Source: Kocuria sp. p3-SID1428 (GTDB lineage: Bacteria; Actinomycetota; Actinomycetes; Actinomycetales; Micrococcaceae). Taken from it: DNA of 64,000 nt. The notes under the pieces are model-generated. The model was not told where the DNA came from. It did not search any database and saw nothing but the letters and a program-made list of their open reading frames with translations. The position numbers and the translations under genes are program-made. Where the stretch lies: assembly GCF_025149945.1 (NCBI RefSeq), contig NZ_JALXVH010000005.1, positions 1 through 64,000 on the forward strand, read 5' to 3'. Shown here piece by piece: positions 9,686-17,984 of the stretch; within the stretch, counting starts at the first letter, position 1; every line of letters begins with the position of its first letter.

Positions 9686-9731
9686 CACGATGGCGGCCTC
9701 CCCTCCACCAGGAGGGGAGGCCGCCATCGTG
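9686..9731. terminator. Bidirectional terminator between ilvC and the AIM24 gene
   Basis: A perfect stem of more than 20 bp (CACGATGGCGGCCTCCCCTC on the left arm) closes on a four-base ACCA loop at 9707-9710. It lies between convergent ilvC and the AIM24-family gene and can serve both transcripts. Confidence 0.88.
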
Positions 9732-9744
9732 GGCGGGCAGCCGA

Positions 9745-10416
9745 TCAGCTGCCGGAGGTGATCACCGGAACGCCCTCGGAGGGCTGGACGACCACGAAGC
9801 CGGGGCCGTGGAAGGCGAGCTGGAAGGCCTCGCCGGAGCCGCCGCGGAACATGCCCGAGAAGTTGAAGTCGTTCTTGATGGACGGCGCCAGGTTCGTGGA
9901 CCAGCACACCGCCGCCTGAGGATCCACGAAGGTCGGCTGCGTGGAGGCGTCCAGGACCATGGGCTCGCCGTCGCAGCACACGGCGATGAAGCCGTGGCCG
10001 GAGAGCTCGAGGTTGAACAGGCCGCCGGCCATGAAGCCTGCGCCCTGGATGCGCTTGATGTCCCAGTTCAGCGAGCCGTCGAAGGCCAGCAGGGAGTCGG
10101 AGTCGACCGTGATGGCCTCGCCCTCGAGCTGGATCAGGAAGATGTTGCGCGCCTGGCGCGCGAAGAAGACCTCGCCCTGGCCGGAGACGCGCATCATGAC
10201 CCCGCCCTCGCTGGTCATGGCCTTCTTGAGGAACTTGCCCAGGGAGCCCGAGCCCTCGTGGGTGAACGTCATCTGCCCCTGATAGGCCACCATGGCGCCC
10301 TTGGTGGCGATGATGTCCTGGGACATGTTGACCCGGAGCATCTTGGTGGACTGCAGGGCCCACTGATCCTGCGTCTCGCGCTCCATGTGATCCGGGGCGA
10401 ACAGTTCGCTGCGCAT
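9745..10416 (-). CDS. AIM24 family protein (TIGR00266/DUF124)
   Basis: This is a 223-residue all-beta protein of the AIM24/TIGR00266 family. It is recognised by the repeated [30 protein letters not shown] and [13 protein letters not shown] segments and glycine-rich turns. Relatives are widespread, but their biochemical role is not established; the yeast namesake is a mitochondrial inner-membrane organising protein. No signal peptide or membrane segment is evident, so a cytoplasmic or surface-associated role is possible. The ATG at 10416 has AAAGG about six bases upstream. It is convergent with ilvC and divergent from metG. An AT-rich patch at 10476-10500, unusual for this genome, lies in the shared upstream region and may contain its promoter. 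Confidence 0.88.
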   Translation of the reverse strand: MRSELFAPDHMERETQDQWALQSTKMLRVNMSQDIIATKGAMVAYQGQMTFTHEGSGSLGKFLKKAMTSEGGVMMRVSGQGEVFFARQARNIFLIQLEGEAITVDSDSLLAFDGSLNWDIKRIQGAGFMAGGLFNLELSGHGFIAVCCDGEPMVLDASTQPTFVDPQAAVCWSTNLAPSIKNDFNFSGMFRGGSGEAFQLAFHGPGFVVVQPSEGVPVITSGS

Positions 10417-10557
10417 CGCGTGCCTTTCGTGCTGGGAGACGCCCGACGGTCGCGGGCAGGATCAGGGTCTCACATGGAATTGCTTAAGTGAATACTTGTC
10501 CTGCTCGTGTCGGGACGGGGCCGACGTCGGCGGTGGGGCGGGCGCCGTCGTCGCCGC

Positions 10558-10563
10558 TACGAT
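10558..10563 (+). promoter_or_regulatory. -10 box (TACGAT) for a leaderless metG mRNA
   Basis: TACGAT ends seven bases before the GTG at 10571, with no Shine-Dalgarno between. An ATG overlapping the hexamer (10562) is in frame but would lie upstream of the predicted transcription start. Confidence 0.6.
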
Positions 10564-10570
10564 GGTCCGC

Positions 10571-12169
10571 GTGACTTCTGAGCAGACTGCCGACGTGAGC
10601 GCCGAGACCTCCGAGCCCGAGACCGTGACCAGCGGGCGTCCCGCGTTCTATCTGACGACCGCCATCTCCTACCCCAACGGGGCGCCGCACATCGGGCACG
10701 CCTACGAGGCCATCGCCGCCGACGTCCTGGCCCGGTTCAAGCGCCTGGACGGCTTCGACGTCCGCTTCCTGACCGGCACCGACGAGCACGGCCAGAAGAT
10801 GCAGCAGACGGCCGACCGCGAGGACATCTCGCCCAAGCAGCTCGCCGATCGCAACGCGGCGGCCTTCCGGTCCATGGACGACATGCTCGGGGTCTCCTAC
10901 GACCGCTTCATCCGCACCACGGATCCGGATCACTACGAGGCCTCGCAGGAGATCTGGCGGCGGATGGAGGCCAACGGGGACATCTACCTGGACTCGTACT
11001 CGGGCTGGTACTCGGTGCGCGATGAGGCCTACTACGCCGAGGACGAGACCGAGGTCGTGGATGGGGTCCGCGTGTCCAAGGGCACCGGTACGGAGCTGAC
11101 CTGGACCGAGGAGTCCTCCTACTTCTTCCGCCTCTCGGCCTACCAGGACCGCCTGCTGGCCCTGTACGAGGACGGACTCGTGGGGCCGCAGTCGCGCAGC
11201 AATGAGGTCGTGGAGTTCGTGCGCGGGGGTCTGCGCGACCTGTCGATCTCTCGGACCACGTTCGACTGGGGGGTCCCCGTACCCGGGGACCCGGATCACG
11301 TCATGTACGTGTGGGTGGACGCCCTGACCAACTACCTGACGGGTGTGGGCTACCCGGGTGTCGACGGCGAGCTCTTCCAGAAGTTCTGGCCGGCGGACGT
11401 CCACGTCATCGGCAAGGACATCATCCGCTTCCACTCGGTCTACTGGCCGGCCTTCCTGATGTCGGCCGGGCTGGAGATCCCGCGGAAGGTCTTCGGGCAC
11501 GGCTTCCTGTTCAACCAGGGCGAGAAGATGTCCAAGTCCGTGGGCAACGTGATCGACCCGCAGTCGCTGGTCAGCGCCTACGGCCTCGACGCCCTGCGCT
11601 TCTTCCTCATGCGCGAGGTCCCCTTCGGGCAGGACGGCTCGTACTCGCACGAGGCGATCGTCTCGCGCATCGACTCGGACCTGTCGAACGACCTCGGCAA
11701 CCTGGCCCAGCGCTCGCTGTCCATGGTGGCCAAGAACCTCGAGGGCCTCGCCCCGAGTCCCGGCGAGCTGACGGCCGAGGACCGTCAGATCCTTGACGAT
11801 GCCCGCGCCCTGCTGCCCCAGGTCCGCGAGGCATTCGACGCCCTGCAGTTCCACCGCGGGCTGGAGCAGATCTGGAAGGTCGTCGCGCAGTGCAACCGCT
11901 ACTTCAGCGCCCAGGAGCCGTGGGTGCTGCGCAAGACCGATCCGGAGCGCATGGCCACGGTGCTGTGGACCACGCTCGAGGTCGTGCGCAGGGTGGCCGT
12001 GCTCGTCCAGCCGGTCATGCCCGGATCGGCCGGTCGCCTGCTCGACGCGCTGGGCCAGGAGGCGCAGGACCGCGAGTTCTCCGCGCTGTCGCGAGAGCTC
12101 GTCCCCGGCACGCAGCTGCCCAAGCCCACGCCGGTCTTCCCGCGCTACGAGGAGCCCGCCTTGGGCTGA
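10571..12169 (+). CDS. metG: Methionyl-tRNA synthetase
   Basis: This class I synthetase charges tRNA-Met. The 532-residue protein has the HIGH signature ([18 protein letters not shown], about residue 40) and KMSKS ([10 protein letters not shown], about residue 319), followed by the helical anticodon-binding domain. It lacks the C-terminal tRNA-binding (EMAP-like) extension found in some bacteria. It also lacks the four-cysteine zinc knuckle in the connective peptide: the [16 protein letters not shown] stretch has no Cys pairs, as in the M. tuberculosis-type short enzyme. The GTG at 10571 is preferred because a TACGAT -10 ends seven bases upstream. A terminator hairpin at 12217-12252 follows. 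Confidence 0.96.
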   Translation: MTSEQTADVSAETSEPETVTSGRPAFYLTTAISYPNGAPHIGHAYEAIAADVLARFKRLDGFDVRFLTGTDEHGQKMQQTADREDISPKQLADRNAAAFRSMDDMLGVSYDRFIRTTDPDHYEASQEIWRRMEANGDIYLDSYSGWYSVRDEAYYAEDETEVVDGVRVSKGTGTELTWTEESSYFFRLSAYQDRLLALYEDGLVGPQSRSNEVVEFVRGGLRDLSISRTTFDWGVPVPGDPDHVMYVWVDALTNYLTGVGYPGVDGELFQKFWPADVHVIGKDIIRFHSVYWPAFLMSAGLEIPRKVFGHGFLFNQGEKMSKSVGNVIDPQSLVSAYGLDALRFFLMREVPFGQDGSYSHEAIVSRIDSDLSNDLGNLAQRSLSMVAKNLEGLAPSPGELTAEDRQILDDARALLPQVREAFDALQFHRGLEQIWKVVAQCNRYFSAQEPWVLRKTDPERMATVLWTTLEVVRRVAVLVQPVMPGSAGRLLDALGQEAQDREFSALSRELVPGTQLPKPTPVFPRYEEPALG

Positions 12170-12216
12170 GCCTCTCGTCTGATCGCAACGTGGACGGGCG
12201 TCTCACATCATGAGAT

Positions 12217-12252
12217 GACGGTGCGGGCCGGGGACGTCCGGCCCGCACCGTC
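12217..12252 (+). terminator. metG terminator
   Basis: A 15-bp perfect stem (GACGGTGCGGGCCGG with its complement) has a six-base GGACGT loop and lies 48 bp past the metG stop. The leuB -10 box begins two bases after the hairpin, so the stem DNA occupies the place of the leuB -35 region. Confidence 0.8.
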
Positions 12253-12253
12253 G

Positions 12254-12259
12254 TATCGT
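12254..12259 (+). promoter_or_regulatory. -10 box (TATCGT) for a leaderless leuB mRNA
   Basis: TATCGT ends seven bases before the ATG at 12267. The intervening GAGGGGC is purine-rich but too close to the ATG to act as a ribosome-binding site. The upstream -35 position lies inside the metG terminator stem. Confidence 0.55.
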
Positions 12260-12266
12260 GAGGGGC

Positions 12267-13343
12267 ATGACCGCGCAGAACACCGCCATCGCATCCGCCT
12301 CCCACCGCATCGCCGTGATCCCCGGGGACGGGATCGGCCCGGAGGTCGTCGCCCAGTCGCAGAAGGTGCTGGCGGCGGTGTGCGCCCCGGCAGGGATCGA
12401 GCTGCAGGAGACCAGCTTCCCACTGGGCGCCGAGCACTGGCTGGCCACGGGGGAGACCCTTCCGGATGAGACGCTCGAGCAGCTGCGCGGCTATGACGCC
12501 ATCCTCTTCGGCGCTGTGGGCGCGGCTCCTGGCGACAAGCGGATACCGTCGGGGATCATCGAGCGCGAGATGCTGCTGAAGATGCGCTTCAGCCTGGACC
12601 ACTACATCAACCTGCGCCCGTCGGAGCTGTTCCCCGGCGCGGTCTCTCCGCTGAGCGACCCCGGGAACATCGACTTCGTCGTGGTCCGCGAGGGCACCGA
12701 GGGCCCGTACACCGGCAACGGCGGTGCGCTGCGCGAGGGCACCGATCAGGAGATCGCCACGGAGGTCTCGATCAACACCGCCCACGGCGTGCAGCGCCTG
12801 GTGCGCTACGCCTTCGAGCTGGCGGCCGAGCGGCCCCGGCACAAGCTGACGCTCGTGCACAAGCACAACGTCCTGGTCCACTCCGGACGGCTCTACCAGC
12901 GCACGGTGGATGCCATCGCCCAGCAGTTCCCGCAGATCGAGGTCGACTACATGCATATCGACGCCGCGACCATCCACGTGACCGTGGATCCGGCTCGATT
13001 CGACGTGATCGTCACAGACAACCTCTTCGGCGACATCATCACCGATCTGGCCGGCGCCGTCTCCGGCGGCATCGGCCTGGCGCCCTGCGGCAACATCAAC
13101 GCCGCTCGCACCGCGCCGTCCATGTTCGAGCCCGTCCACGGCTCCGCCCCGGACATCGCCGGGCAGGGCATCGCCGACCCCACGGCCTCGATCCTGGCGG
13201 GGGCCATGATGCTGGATCACCTGGGCCACCCCCAGCAGGCCCAGCAGATCCGGGACGCGGTGCGCGCCGACCTCGCCGCGGCCGGATCCCAGCGCCGCAG
13301 CACCGAGCAGATCGGCGATGCTGTCGTCGCCGCGCTGGCCTGA
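12267..13343 (+). CDS. leuB: 3-isopropylmalate dehydrogenase
   Basis: LeuB oxidatively decarboxylates 3-isopropylmalate to 2-oxoisocaproate (via 2-isopropyl-3-oxosuccinate) using NAD, the third leucine-specific step. The 358-residue protein belongs to the isocitrate/isopropylmalate dehydrogenase family. Visible motifs are [13 protein letters not shown] at the N-terminus, the substrate-arginine region [10 protein letters not shown], the metal-binding aspartates in [16 protein letters not shown], and the NAD-contacting [18 protein letters not shown]. The ATG at 12267 is chosen over the GTG at 12258 because it lies seven bases after TATCGT. It is separated from leuCD by 9 kb and from ilvE by 99 bp. 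It may share regulation with leuC through the IclR regulator, as LtbR controls both in Corynebacterium. Confidence 0.96.
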   Translation: MTAQNTAIASASHRIAVIPGDGIGPEVVAQSQKVLAAVCAPAGIELQETSFPLGAEHWLATGETLPDETLEQLRGYDAILFGAVGAAPGDKRIPSGIIEREMLLKMRFSLDHYINLRPSELFPGAVSPLSDPGNIDFVVVREGTEGPYTGNGGALREGTDQEIATEVSINTAHGVQRLVRYAFELAAERPRHKLTLVHKHNVLVHSGRLYQRTVDAIAQQFPQIEVDYMHIDAATIHVTVDPARFDVIVTDNLFGDIITDLAGAVSGGIGLAPCGNINAARTAPSMFEPVHGSAPDIAGQGIADPTASILAGAMMLDHLGHPQQAQQIRDAVRADLAAAGSQRRSTEQIGDAVVAALA

Positions 13344-13442
13344 TCAGGCCAGCGCCACCCGAACCACCCGCACACTGTTCTTCCGGCTCCCGCGCCGGGC
13401 GCAGGCCGCGCGCGCAGCCGCGGCAGAATCGACGGAACCGAC

Positions 13443-14540
13443 ATGAGCATCGACTTCCAGCGCACCCCGAACCCGCATCCGGCCACCGCGCAGCAGCGCG
13501 AGCAGATCCTGGCCACCCCGGGCTTCGGGCAGCACTTCACCGATCACATGGTCACGATCGAGTGGACGGGCGATGTCGAATCGGGCGAGGGCTCCTGGGG
13601 CACCCCGCACCTGCAGCCCTACGGGCCGCTCCAGCTCGACCCCGCGGCCGCCGTGCTGCACTACGGGCAGGAGATCTTCGAAGGACTGAAGGCCTACCGG
13701 CACGACGACGGCTCCGTGTGGACCTTCCGGCCCGAGCGCAATGCGAGCCGACTGCGCGCCTCGGCCCAGCGCCTGGTCATGCCCGAGCTGCCCGAGGAGC
13801 TCTTCCTGGCCTCCCTGCGCGAGCTCGTGAGCGCGGATCGGGACTGGGTGCCTTCGGGGGAGGGGCAGTCGCTGTACCTGCGCCCGTTCATGATCGCCAC
13901 GGAGGCCTACCTGGGTGTGCGGCCTGCGCGGCGCTACCTGTTCTGCGTGATCGCCTCCCCGGCCGGCTCCTACTTCGGCACGGTCGACACCGTCGACATC
14001 TGGCTGTCCCAGGACTACGCCCGCGCCGGCGTCGGCGGGACCGGCTCCGCCAAGTGCGGCGGCAACTACGCCGCCTCCCTGATCGCCCAGATGGAGGGCG
14101 AGGCCCACGGCTGCGCCCAGGTGCTGTTCACCGACCCGAACCGCGATCACGCGGTCGAGGAGCTCGGCGGCATGAACGTGTTCTTCGTCTTCGACGACGG
14201 CCGCCTGGTGACCCCCGAGCTGACCGGCACCATCCTGGAGGGCGTGACCCGCTCCTCGATCATCGAGCTGGCCCAGGCCCGCGGGCTGACGGTAGAGCAG
14301 CGTCGCTTCACCCTCGATGAATGGCGCGAGGGAGTGGACAGCGGACACCTCACCGAGGTCTTCGCCTGCGGCACCGCCGCGGTCATCTCCCCGGTGGGCC
14401 GACTGATCTCGCCCCAGGAGACGATCGGCCCGGAGGATGCTCAGCCCGGGGAGGTCACCATGGCCCTGCGCGAGCAGCTGCTCGGCATCCAGACCGGCGC
14501 CGTGGAAGACACCCGCGGCTGGACCTCTCGGCTGGCTTGA
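13443..14540 (+). CDS. ilvE: Branched-chain amino acid aminotransferase
   Basis: This PLP class IV aminotransferase makes the final transamination to leucine, isoleucine and valine using glutamate. The protein has 365 residues. The Schiff-base lysine is Lys204 in GSAKCGGNYAASL. Other family segments are HYGQEIFEGLKAYRHDDGSV near residue 80 and EVFACGTAAVISPVG near the C-terminus, which binds the PLP phosphate. The ATG at 13443 has only a weak GGA upstream. A CAGAAT hexamer ends 13 bases before it, suggesting a very short leader. It follows leuB by 99 bp and may be co-transcribed. A hairpin at 14554-14600 ends the unit. Confidence 0.96.
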   Translation: MSIDFQRTPNPHPATAQQREQILATPGFGQHFTDHMVTIEWTGDVESGEGSWGTPHLQPYGPLQLDPAAAVLHYGQEIFEGLKAYRHDDGSVWTFRPERNASRLRASAQRLVMPELPEELFLASLRELVSADRDWVPSGEGQSLYLRPFMIATEAYLGVRPARRYLFCVIASPAGSYFGTVDTVDIWLSQDYARAGVGGTGSAKCGGNYAASLIAQMEGEAHGCAQVLFTDPNRDHAVEELGGMNVFFVFDDGRLVTPELTGTILEGVTRSSIIELAQARGLTVEQRRFTLDEWREGVDSGHLTEVFACGTAAVISPVGRLISPQETIGPEDAQPGEVTMALREQLLGIQTGAVEDTRGWTSRLA

Positions 14541-14553
14541 GCCTGCGCCGGTC

Positions 14554-14600
14554 GCAGCGCCCCGGCGCCCCCGCACGAGCGGGCGGTCCCGGGGCGCTGC
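14554..14600 (+). terminator. ilvE terminator
   Basis: Perfect 12-bp outer arms GCAGCGCCCCGG/CCGGGGCGCTGC enclose a GC-rich inner loop able to pair further. It begins 14 bp after the ilvE stop codon and 19 bp before the next -10 box. Confidence 0.8.
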
Positions 14601-14618
14601 GGCGTCGGGGGCGGGGCA

Positions 14619-14624
14619 TAGGCT
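14619..14624 (+). promoter_or_regulatory. -10 box (TAGGCT) for a leaderless mRNA
   Basis: TAGGCT ends exactly six bases before the ATG of the FAH-family gene at 14631, which predicts initiation at the start codon. The gap has no Shine-Dalgarno. Confidence 0.65.
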
Positions 14625-14630
14625 GGGTGC

Positions 14631-15407
14631 ATGCGCATCAGCCGATTCACTGTCGAGAACGAGATCCACTACGGCGTCGTCCAGGGCGAGGGGGAGGACC
14701 AGGTCGTGGTCCCCATTGCCGGTGACCCCTTCTACAACGGCATCCAGCCGATCGAGGGAGCCTCGTGGAAGGTCCAGGACGTCCGCCTGCTGGCACCGGT
14801 GATCCCGCGCTCCAAGATCGTGTGCGTGGGGCGCAACTACGCTGATCACGCCGCGGAGATGGGCAATGAGCTGCCCGCCAGCCCCATGCTGTTCTTCAAG
14901 CCGAACACCTCCGTGGTGGGCCCCGGCGACCCCGTCACGCTGCCGTCGTGGACCGAGCGGGTGTCCTATGAGGCCGAGCTGGCCGTGGTCATCGGACGGA
15001 TCTGCAAGGACGTCCCGGCCGAGAAGGCGGATGAGGTGATCTTCGGCTACACCGCCGCCAACGATCTCACTGCCCGCGACGCCCAAGAGACCGATGGCCA
15101 GTGGGCCCGTGCCAAGGGTTTCGACGGCTCCTGCCCCCTCGGCCCGTGGATCGAGACTGAGCTGGACCCCTCTGACCTGCATATCGCCTCGCGCGTGGAT
15201 GGGCAGACCAAGCAGGACTCCTCGACCGCCCAGATGGTCTTCTCGGTCGCGGAGATCATCGCCTACGCCTCGGCGGCGTTCACGCTGCTTCCCGGCGACG
15301 TCATCCTCACGGGGACTCCGGCCGGTGTGGGCCAGGTCGATGAGGGCGATCGGATCGAGGTCGAGGTCGAGGGCATCGGCACGCTGGCCACCGTGCTGCG
15401 TCGCTGA
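14631..15407 (+). CDS. Fumarylacetoacetate hydrolase family protein
   Basis: This is a 258-residue protein of the FAH/HpaG superfamily. These Mg-dependent enzymes hydrolyse, decarboxylate or isomerise dicarbonyl compounds, including acylpyruvates and oxaloacetate. The C-terminal FAH fold is complete, with the family segments KIVCVGRNYADHAAEMGNEL, the metal-binding acidic residues in VSYEAELAVVIGR and GYTAANDLTARDAQ, and the terminal LLPGDVILTGTPAGVG. The gene sits directly before gltX, as its homologue Rv2993c does in Mycobacterium. That conserved neighbour gives no clue to the substrate. The ATG at 14631 follows TAGGCT by six bases. A hairpin at 15425-15456 follows. Confidence 0.92.
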   Translation: MRISRFTVENEIHYGVVQGEGEDQVVVPIAGDPFYNGIQPIEGASWKVQDVRLLAPVIPRSKIVCVGRNYADHAAEMGNELPASPMLFFKPNTSVVGPGDPVTLPSWTERVSYEAELAVVIGRICKDVPAEKADEVIFGYTAANDLTARDAQETDGQWARAKGFDGSCPLGPWIETELDPSDLHIASRVDGQTKQDSSTAQMVFSVAEIIAYASAAFTLLPGDVILTGTPAGVGQVDEGDRIEVEVEGIGTLATVLRR

Positions 15408-15424
15408 GCTCGGGCTGATCGGTC

Positions 15425-15456
15425 CTGCGGGCGTCGTCCAGCAGCGACGCCCGCAG
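15425..15456 (+). terminator. Terminator after the FAH-family gene
   Basis: A perfect 12-bp stem CTGCGGGCGTCG/CGACGCCCGCAG with an eight-base loop starts 18 bp after the stop codon. Confidence 0.8.
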
Positions 15457-15556
15457 CCGGTCTCGAGCTGTCGCGGCCTCGTGGTCGGCGTCGCGACAGC
15501 GGCGTGCCGGCTGCCGTCGTGGGGACGGGTTCGAGCCCACGGGCCACGACGGCGCC

Positions 15557-15562
15557 TAGACT
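15557..15562 (+). promoter_or_regulatory. -10 box (TAGACT) for gltX
   Basis: TAGACT ends nine bases before the gltX ATG at 15572, leaving a predicted leader of only two or three bases. Confidence 0.55.
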
Positions 15563-15571
15563 GGCGTCATC

Positions 15572-17110
15572 ATGACTGACGCATCCACGGACGCCCCCCA
15601 GGGCGAAGCACAGATCACCCCCAGCGCACCCGCAACCGGCTCGGACATCCGCGTCCGGTTCTGCCCCTCGCCCACGGGCACACCGCACGTCGGACTGGTG
15701 CGCACCGCCCTGTTCAACTGGGCATGGGCCCGGCACACCGGCGGCAAGCTGATCTTCCGCATCGAGGACACCGACGCCAGCCGCGACTCCCAGGAGTCCC
15801 TGGATCAGCTCGTCGAGGCCCTGCAGTGGCTGGGCATCGATTGGGACGAGGGCTACGGCGCGGGCGGGCCCCATGAGCCGTACCGCCAGTCGCAGCGCGG
15901 ACAGCTGTACCAGGACGTGATCGCCAAGCTGAAGGAGGCCGGCGCGATCTACGAGTCCTTCTCCACCCCGGAGGAGGTCGAGGCCCGCCATCGCGAGGCC
16001 GGGCGCGATCCCAAGCTCGGCTACGACGGCTTCGACCGCGACCTGTCAGACGAGCAGATCGCCGCCTTCCGTGCCGAGGGCCGCGAGCCCGTGCTGCGGC
16101 TGCGCATGCCGGATGAGGACATCACCTTCACCGATCTGGTGCGCGGAGAGATCACGTTCGCTGCCGGCTCCGTGCCGGACTTCGTGGTCGTGCGCGCCAA
16201 CGGCCAGCCGCTGTACACCCTGGTGAACCCCGTCGACGACGCCCTCATGGGCATCACCCACGTCCTGCGCGGTGAGGATCTGCTCTCCTCCACGCCGCGT
16301 CAGATCGCTCTCTACGACGCACTGGTCCGTGCGGGCGTCGCCGAGCGGATCCCCGAGTTCGGCCACCTCCCCTATGTGATGGGGGAGGGCAACAAGAAGC
16401 TGTCCAAGCGCGATCCGGAGTCGAATCTCTTCCACCACCGCGACACCGGGTTCATCCCCGAGGGGCTGCTGAATTACCTGGGGCTGCTGGGCTGGTCGCT
16501 GTCGGCGGACGAGGACGTCTTCACCACGCAGCAGTTCATCGAGGCCTTCGACATCCACGACGTCCTGGCCAATCCCGCGCGCTTCGACGTCAAGAAGGCC
16601 ACGGCGATCAACGCCGATCACATCCGCATGCTCGCCCCGCAGGATTTCCGCGACCGTCTGGTGCCCTACCTGCAGGCCGGGGGAGTGCTCGGCGAGCAGC
16701 TGACTGCGCGCCAGGAGCAGATCCTGGACGAGGCCGCCCCGCTCGTGCAGACCCGCATGGACCTGCTGGGCGAATCGGTGGCCCTGCTCGGCTTCCTGTT
16801 CGCCGAGGACGCCGAGCTCGTCCATGACGAGACCGCCGTGTCCAAGCTCAAGGAGTCGGCGCCGCAGGTGCTGGCCGCTGCGCGCACGGCGCTGGCCGAT
16901 CTGGAGGACTTCACGGCCGAGCCGATCGAGGCTGCTCTGCGCGAGGCCATCGTGGACGGGCTCGAGATCAAGCCCCGGCTGGCCTTCGGCCCGGTGCGCG
17001 TGGCCGTCTCCGGACGCCAGGTCTCCCCGCCGCTGTTCGAGTCGCTGGAGATCCTGGGTCGCGAGTCCGCGCTGACGCGCATCGATGCGCTGGCCGCTCG
17101 ACTGGGCTGA
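15572..17110 (+). CDS. gltX: Glutamyl-tRNA synthetase
   Basis: This class I synthetase charges tRNA-Glu. In actinobacteria, which generally use GatCAB, it also mischarges tRNA-Gln. The 512-residue protein has the HIGH-like motif [19 protein letters not shown] near residue 30 and the KMSKS-like [10 protein letters not shown] near residue 275, followed by the helical anticodon-binding domain. The first 25 residues are a variable Ala/Thr/Pro-rich extension. Its own substrate genes, tRNA-Gln and two tRNA-Glu, lie 140 bp downstream on the same strand, an arrangement also seen in Mycobacterium. No terminator is evident directly after it, but the tRNAs have their own promoter at 17141-17169. Confidence 0.97.
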   Translation: MTDASTDAPQGEAQITPSAPATGSDIRVRFCPSPTGTPHVGLVRTALFNWAWARHTGGKLIFRIEDTDASRDSQESLDQLVEALQWLGIDWDEGYGAGGPHEPYRQSQRGQLYQDVIAKLKEAGAIYESFSTPEEVEARHREAGRDPKLGYDGFDRDLSDEQIAAFRAEGREPVLRLRMPDEDITFTDLVRGEITFAAGSVPDFVVVRANGQPLYTLVNPVDDALMGITHVLRGEDLLSSTPRQIALYDALVRAGVAERIPEFGHLPYVMGEGNKKLSKRDPESNLFHHRDTGFIPEGLLNYLGLLGWSLSADEDVFTTQQFIEAFDIHDVLANPARFDVKKATAINADHIRMLAPQDFRDRLVPYLQAGGVLGEQLTARQEQILDEAAPLVQTRMDLLGESVALLGFLFAEDAELVHDETAVSKLKESAPQVLAAARTALADLEDFTAEPIEAALREAIVDGLEIKPRLAFGPVRVAVSGRQVSPPLFESLEILGRESALTRIDALAARLG

Positions 17111-17140
17111 GATCGCCTGCGGGCCGGCCGCCGGGTGGAT

Positions 17141-17169
17141 TTGCTGAGGCGGTCGGCCTTGGGTATAGT
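17141..17169 (+). promoter_or_regulatory. tRNA operon promoter
   Basis: TTGCTG (17141-17146) and TATAGT (17164-17169) are separated by the ideal 17 bases. This is the clearest consensus-type promoter in the window, as expected for a stable-RNA operon. The tRNA-Gln begins about 75 bp downstream. Confidence 0.7.
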
Positions 17170-17248
17170 TTCAGCCTGTTGCGCGCAGGAATGCGGCACT
17201 GACGACCGGACAGCGTCCGATCGACAAGCCGAGGACTTGCGCTGACAG

Positions 17249-17320
17249 TGGGGTATGGTGTAATCGGCAACACTACGGTTTCTGGTACCGTCATTCTAGG
17301 TTCGAGTCCTGGTACCCCAG
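17249..17320 (+). tRNA. tRNA-Gln (anticodon CUG)
   Basis: This is a 72-base cloverleaf. The acceptor TGGGGTA pairs with TACCCCA, with discriminator G, the pattern usual for glutamine tRNAs. The anticodon stem ACGGT/ACCGT encloses loop TTCTGGT, giving anticodon CUG. The T arm is CTAGG-TTCGAGT-CCTGG. Confidence 0.95.
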
Positions 17321-17321
17321 C

Positions 17322-17394
17322 GGCCCCATCGTATAGCGGCCTAGTACTCCGCCCTCTCACGGCGGCAACACCGGTTCGAATCCGGTTGGGGTCA
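17322..17394 (+). tRNA. tRNA-Glu (anticodon CUC), copy 1
   Basis: This is a 73-base cloverleaf. The acceptor GGCCCCA pairs with TGGGGTC, with discriminator A. The anticodon stem CCGCC/GGCGG encloses loop CTCTCAC, giving anticodon CUC (reads GAG). It follows tRNA-Gln by a single base. A second, identical copy lies at 17519-17591. Confidence 0.95.
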
Positions 17395-17403
17395 CTTCCG
17401 CTG

Positions 17404-17439
17404 ACAGCTGCGCTGCACTCACGAGTGCGGCGCAGCTGT
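17404..17439 (+). terminator. Hairpin after the first tRNA-Glu
   Basis: Arms ACAGCTGCGC/GCGCAGCTGT with an inner GCACT/AGTGC helix lie nine bases after tRNA-Glu copy 1. It is a probable terminator or processing hairpin between the two tRNA-Glu copies. Confidence 0.65.
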
Positions 17440-17518
17440 TCACGAGAGCACCGGCGCACGTCGCCGGTTGCACAGCCCGATCCACGGATCGGTGAACCGC
17501 TCGCACTGCGAGCACCTC

Positions 17519-17591
17519 GGCCCCATCGTATAGCGGCCTAGTACTCCGCCCTCTCACGGCGGCAACACCGGTTCGAATCCGGTTGGGGTCA
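17519..17591 (+). tRNA. tRNA-Glu (anticodon CUC), copy 2
   Basis: The sequence is identical over all 73 bases to the copy at 17322-17394, including anticodon loop CTCTCAC. The identity stops sharply at both ends of the mature tRNA, and the flanks differ. It is followed by a textbook terminator at 17601-17630. Confidence 0.95.
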
Positions 17592-17600
17592 CACCGAGGC

Positions 17601-17630
17601 GAAGCCCCGGACCATCTGGTCCGGGGCTTC
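17601..17630 (+). terminator. tRNA operon terminator
   Basis: A perfect 13-bp stem GAAGCCCCGGACC/GGTCCGGGGCTTC with loop ATCT is followed by TTCC. It lies ten bases after the second tRNA-Glu. Confidence 0.88.
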
Positions 17631-17654
17631 TTCCATGTGAAGCAGCGCATCGGC

Positions 17655-17742
17655 ATCGAGTGGCCTCGCCGGGTGGGCTCGCCCATCGAGTGGTCCTGTG
17701 GTGTGCCTCCAGGGCTCCAGACGCACACCGCCGCGCCACTCG
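17655..17742. repeat. Palindromic intergenic repeats, CGAGTGG family (partial and full copy)
   Basis: A full copy spans 17687-17742. Outer arms CGAGTGG/CCACTCG enclose inner arms GGTGTGC (17700-17706) and GCACACC (17723-17729) around a loop ending CCAGACGCACAC. A truncated copy, ATCGAGTGGCCTCGC, starts at 17655. A related full copy lies at 55334-55386 and half-copies lie at 52588-52630. No gene is supportable in 17592-17984. Confidence 0.65.
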
Positions 17743-17852
17743 GCGGGGAGCTCGTCGCAATCCACTCCACGGGGCCGCTCGAGGGGTGGCGCGCCGCCTG
17801 CATCGCCATATCCTGCGCTGCCGCAGGCCGCTGAGCCTTCCGCGGACCGGTT

Positions 17853-17902
17853 GGTGACAGGTGCGCACCACGTCAGCGCTGAGTACATGCGCACCTGTCA
17901 CC
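17853..17902. repeat. Perfect 15-bp inverted repeat upstream of the dynamin-like genes
   Basis: GGTGACAGGTGCGCA (17853-17867) is matched by its exact complement TGCGCACCTGTCACC (17888-17902) across a 20-base spacer. It lies about 80 bp upstream of the GTP-binding protein gene. It could be a terminator-like hairpin, a regulator site or a mobile palindrome. Confidence 0.6.
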
Positions 17903-17984
17903 GATCCGCTGCGCCCCTGCGCCGAGGCCGGGCTCGCGCGGGGCGCACGCGCTGGCGGGGGAGGGTGCGGCATGATGGACCACC

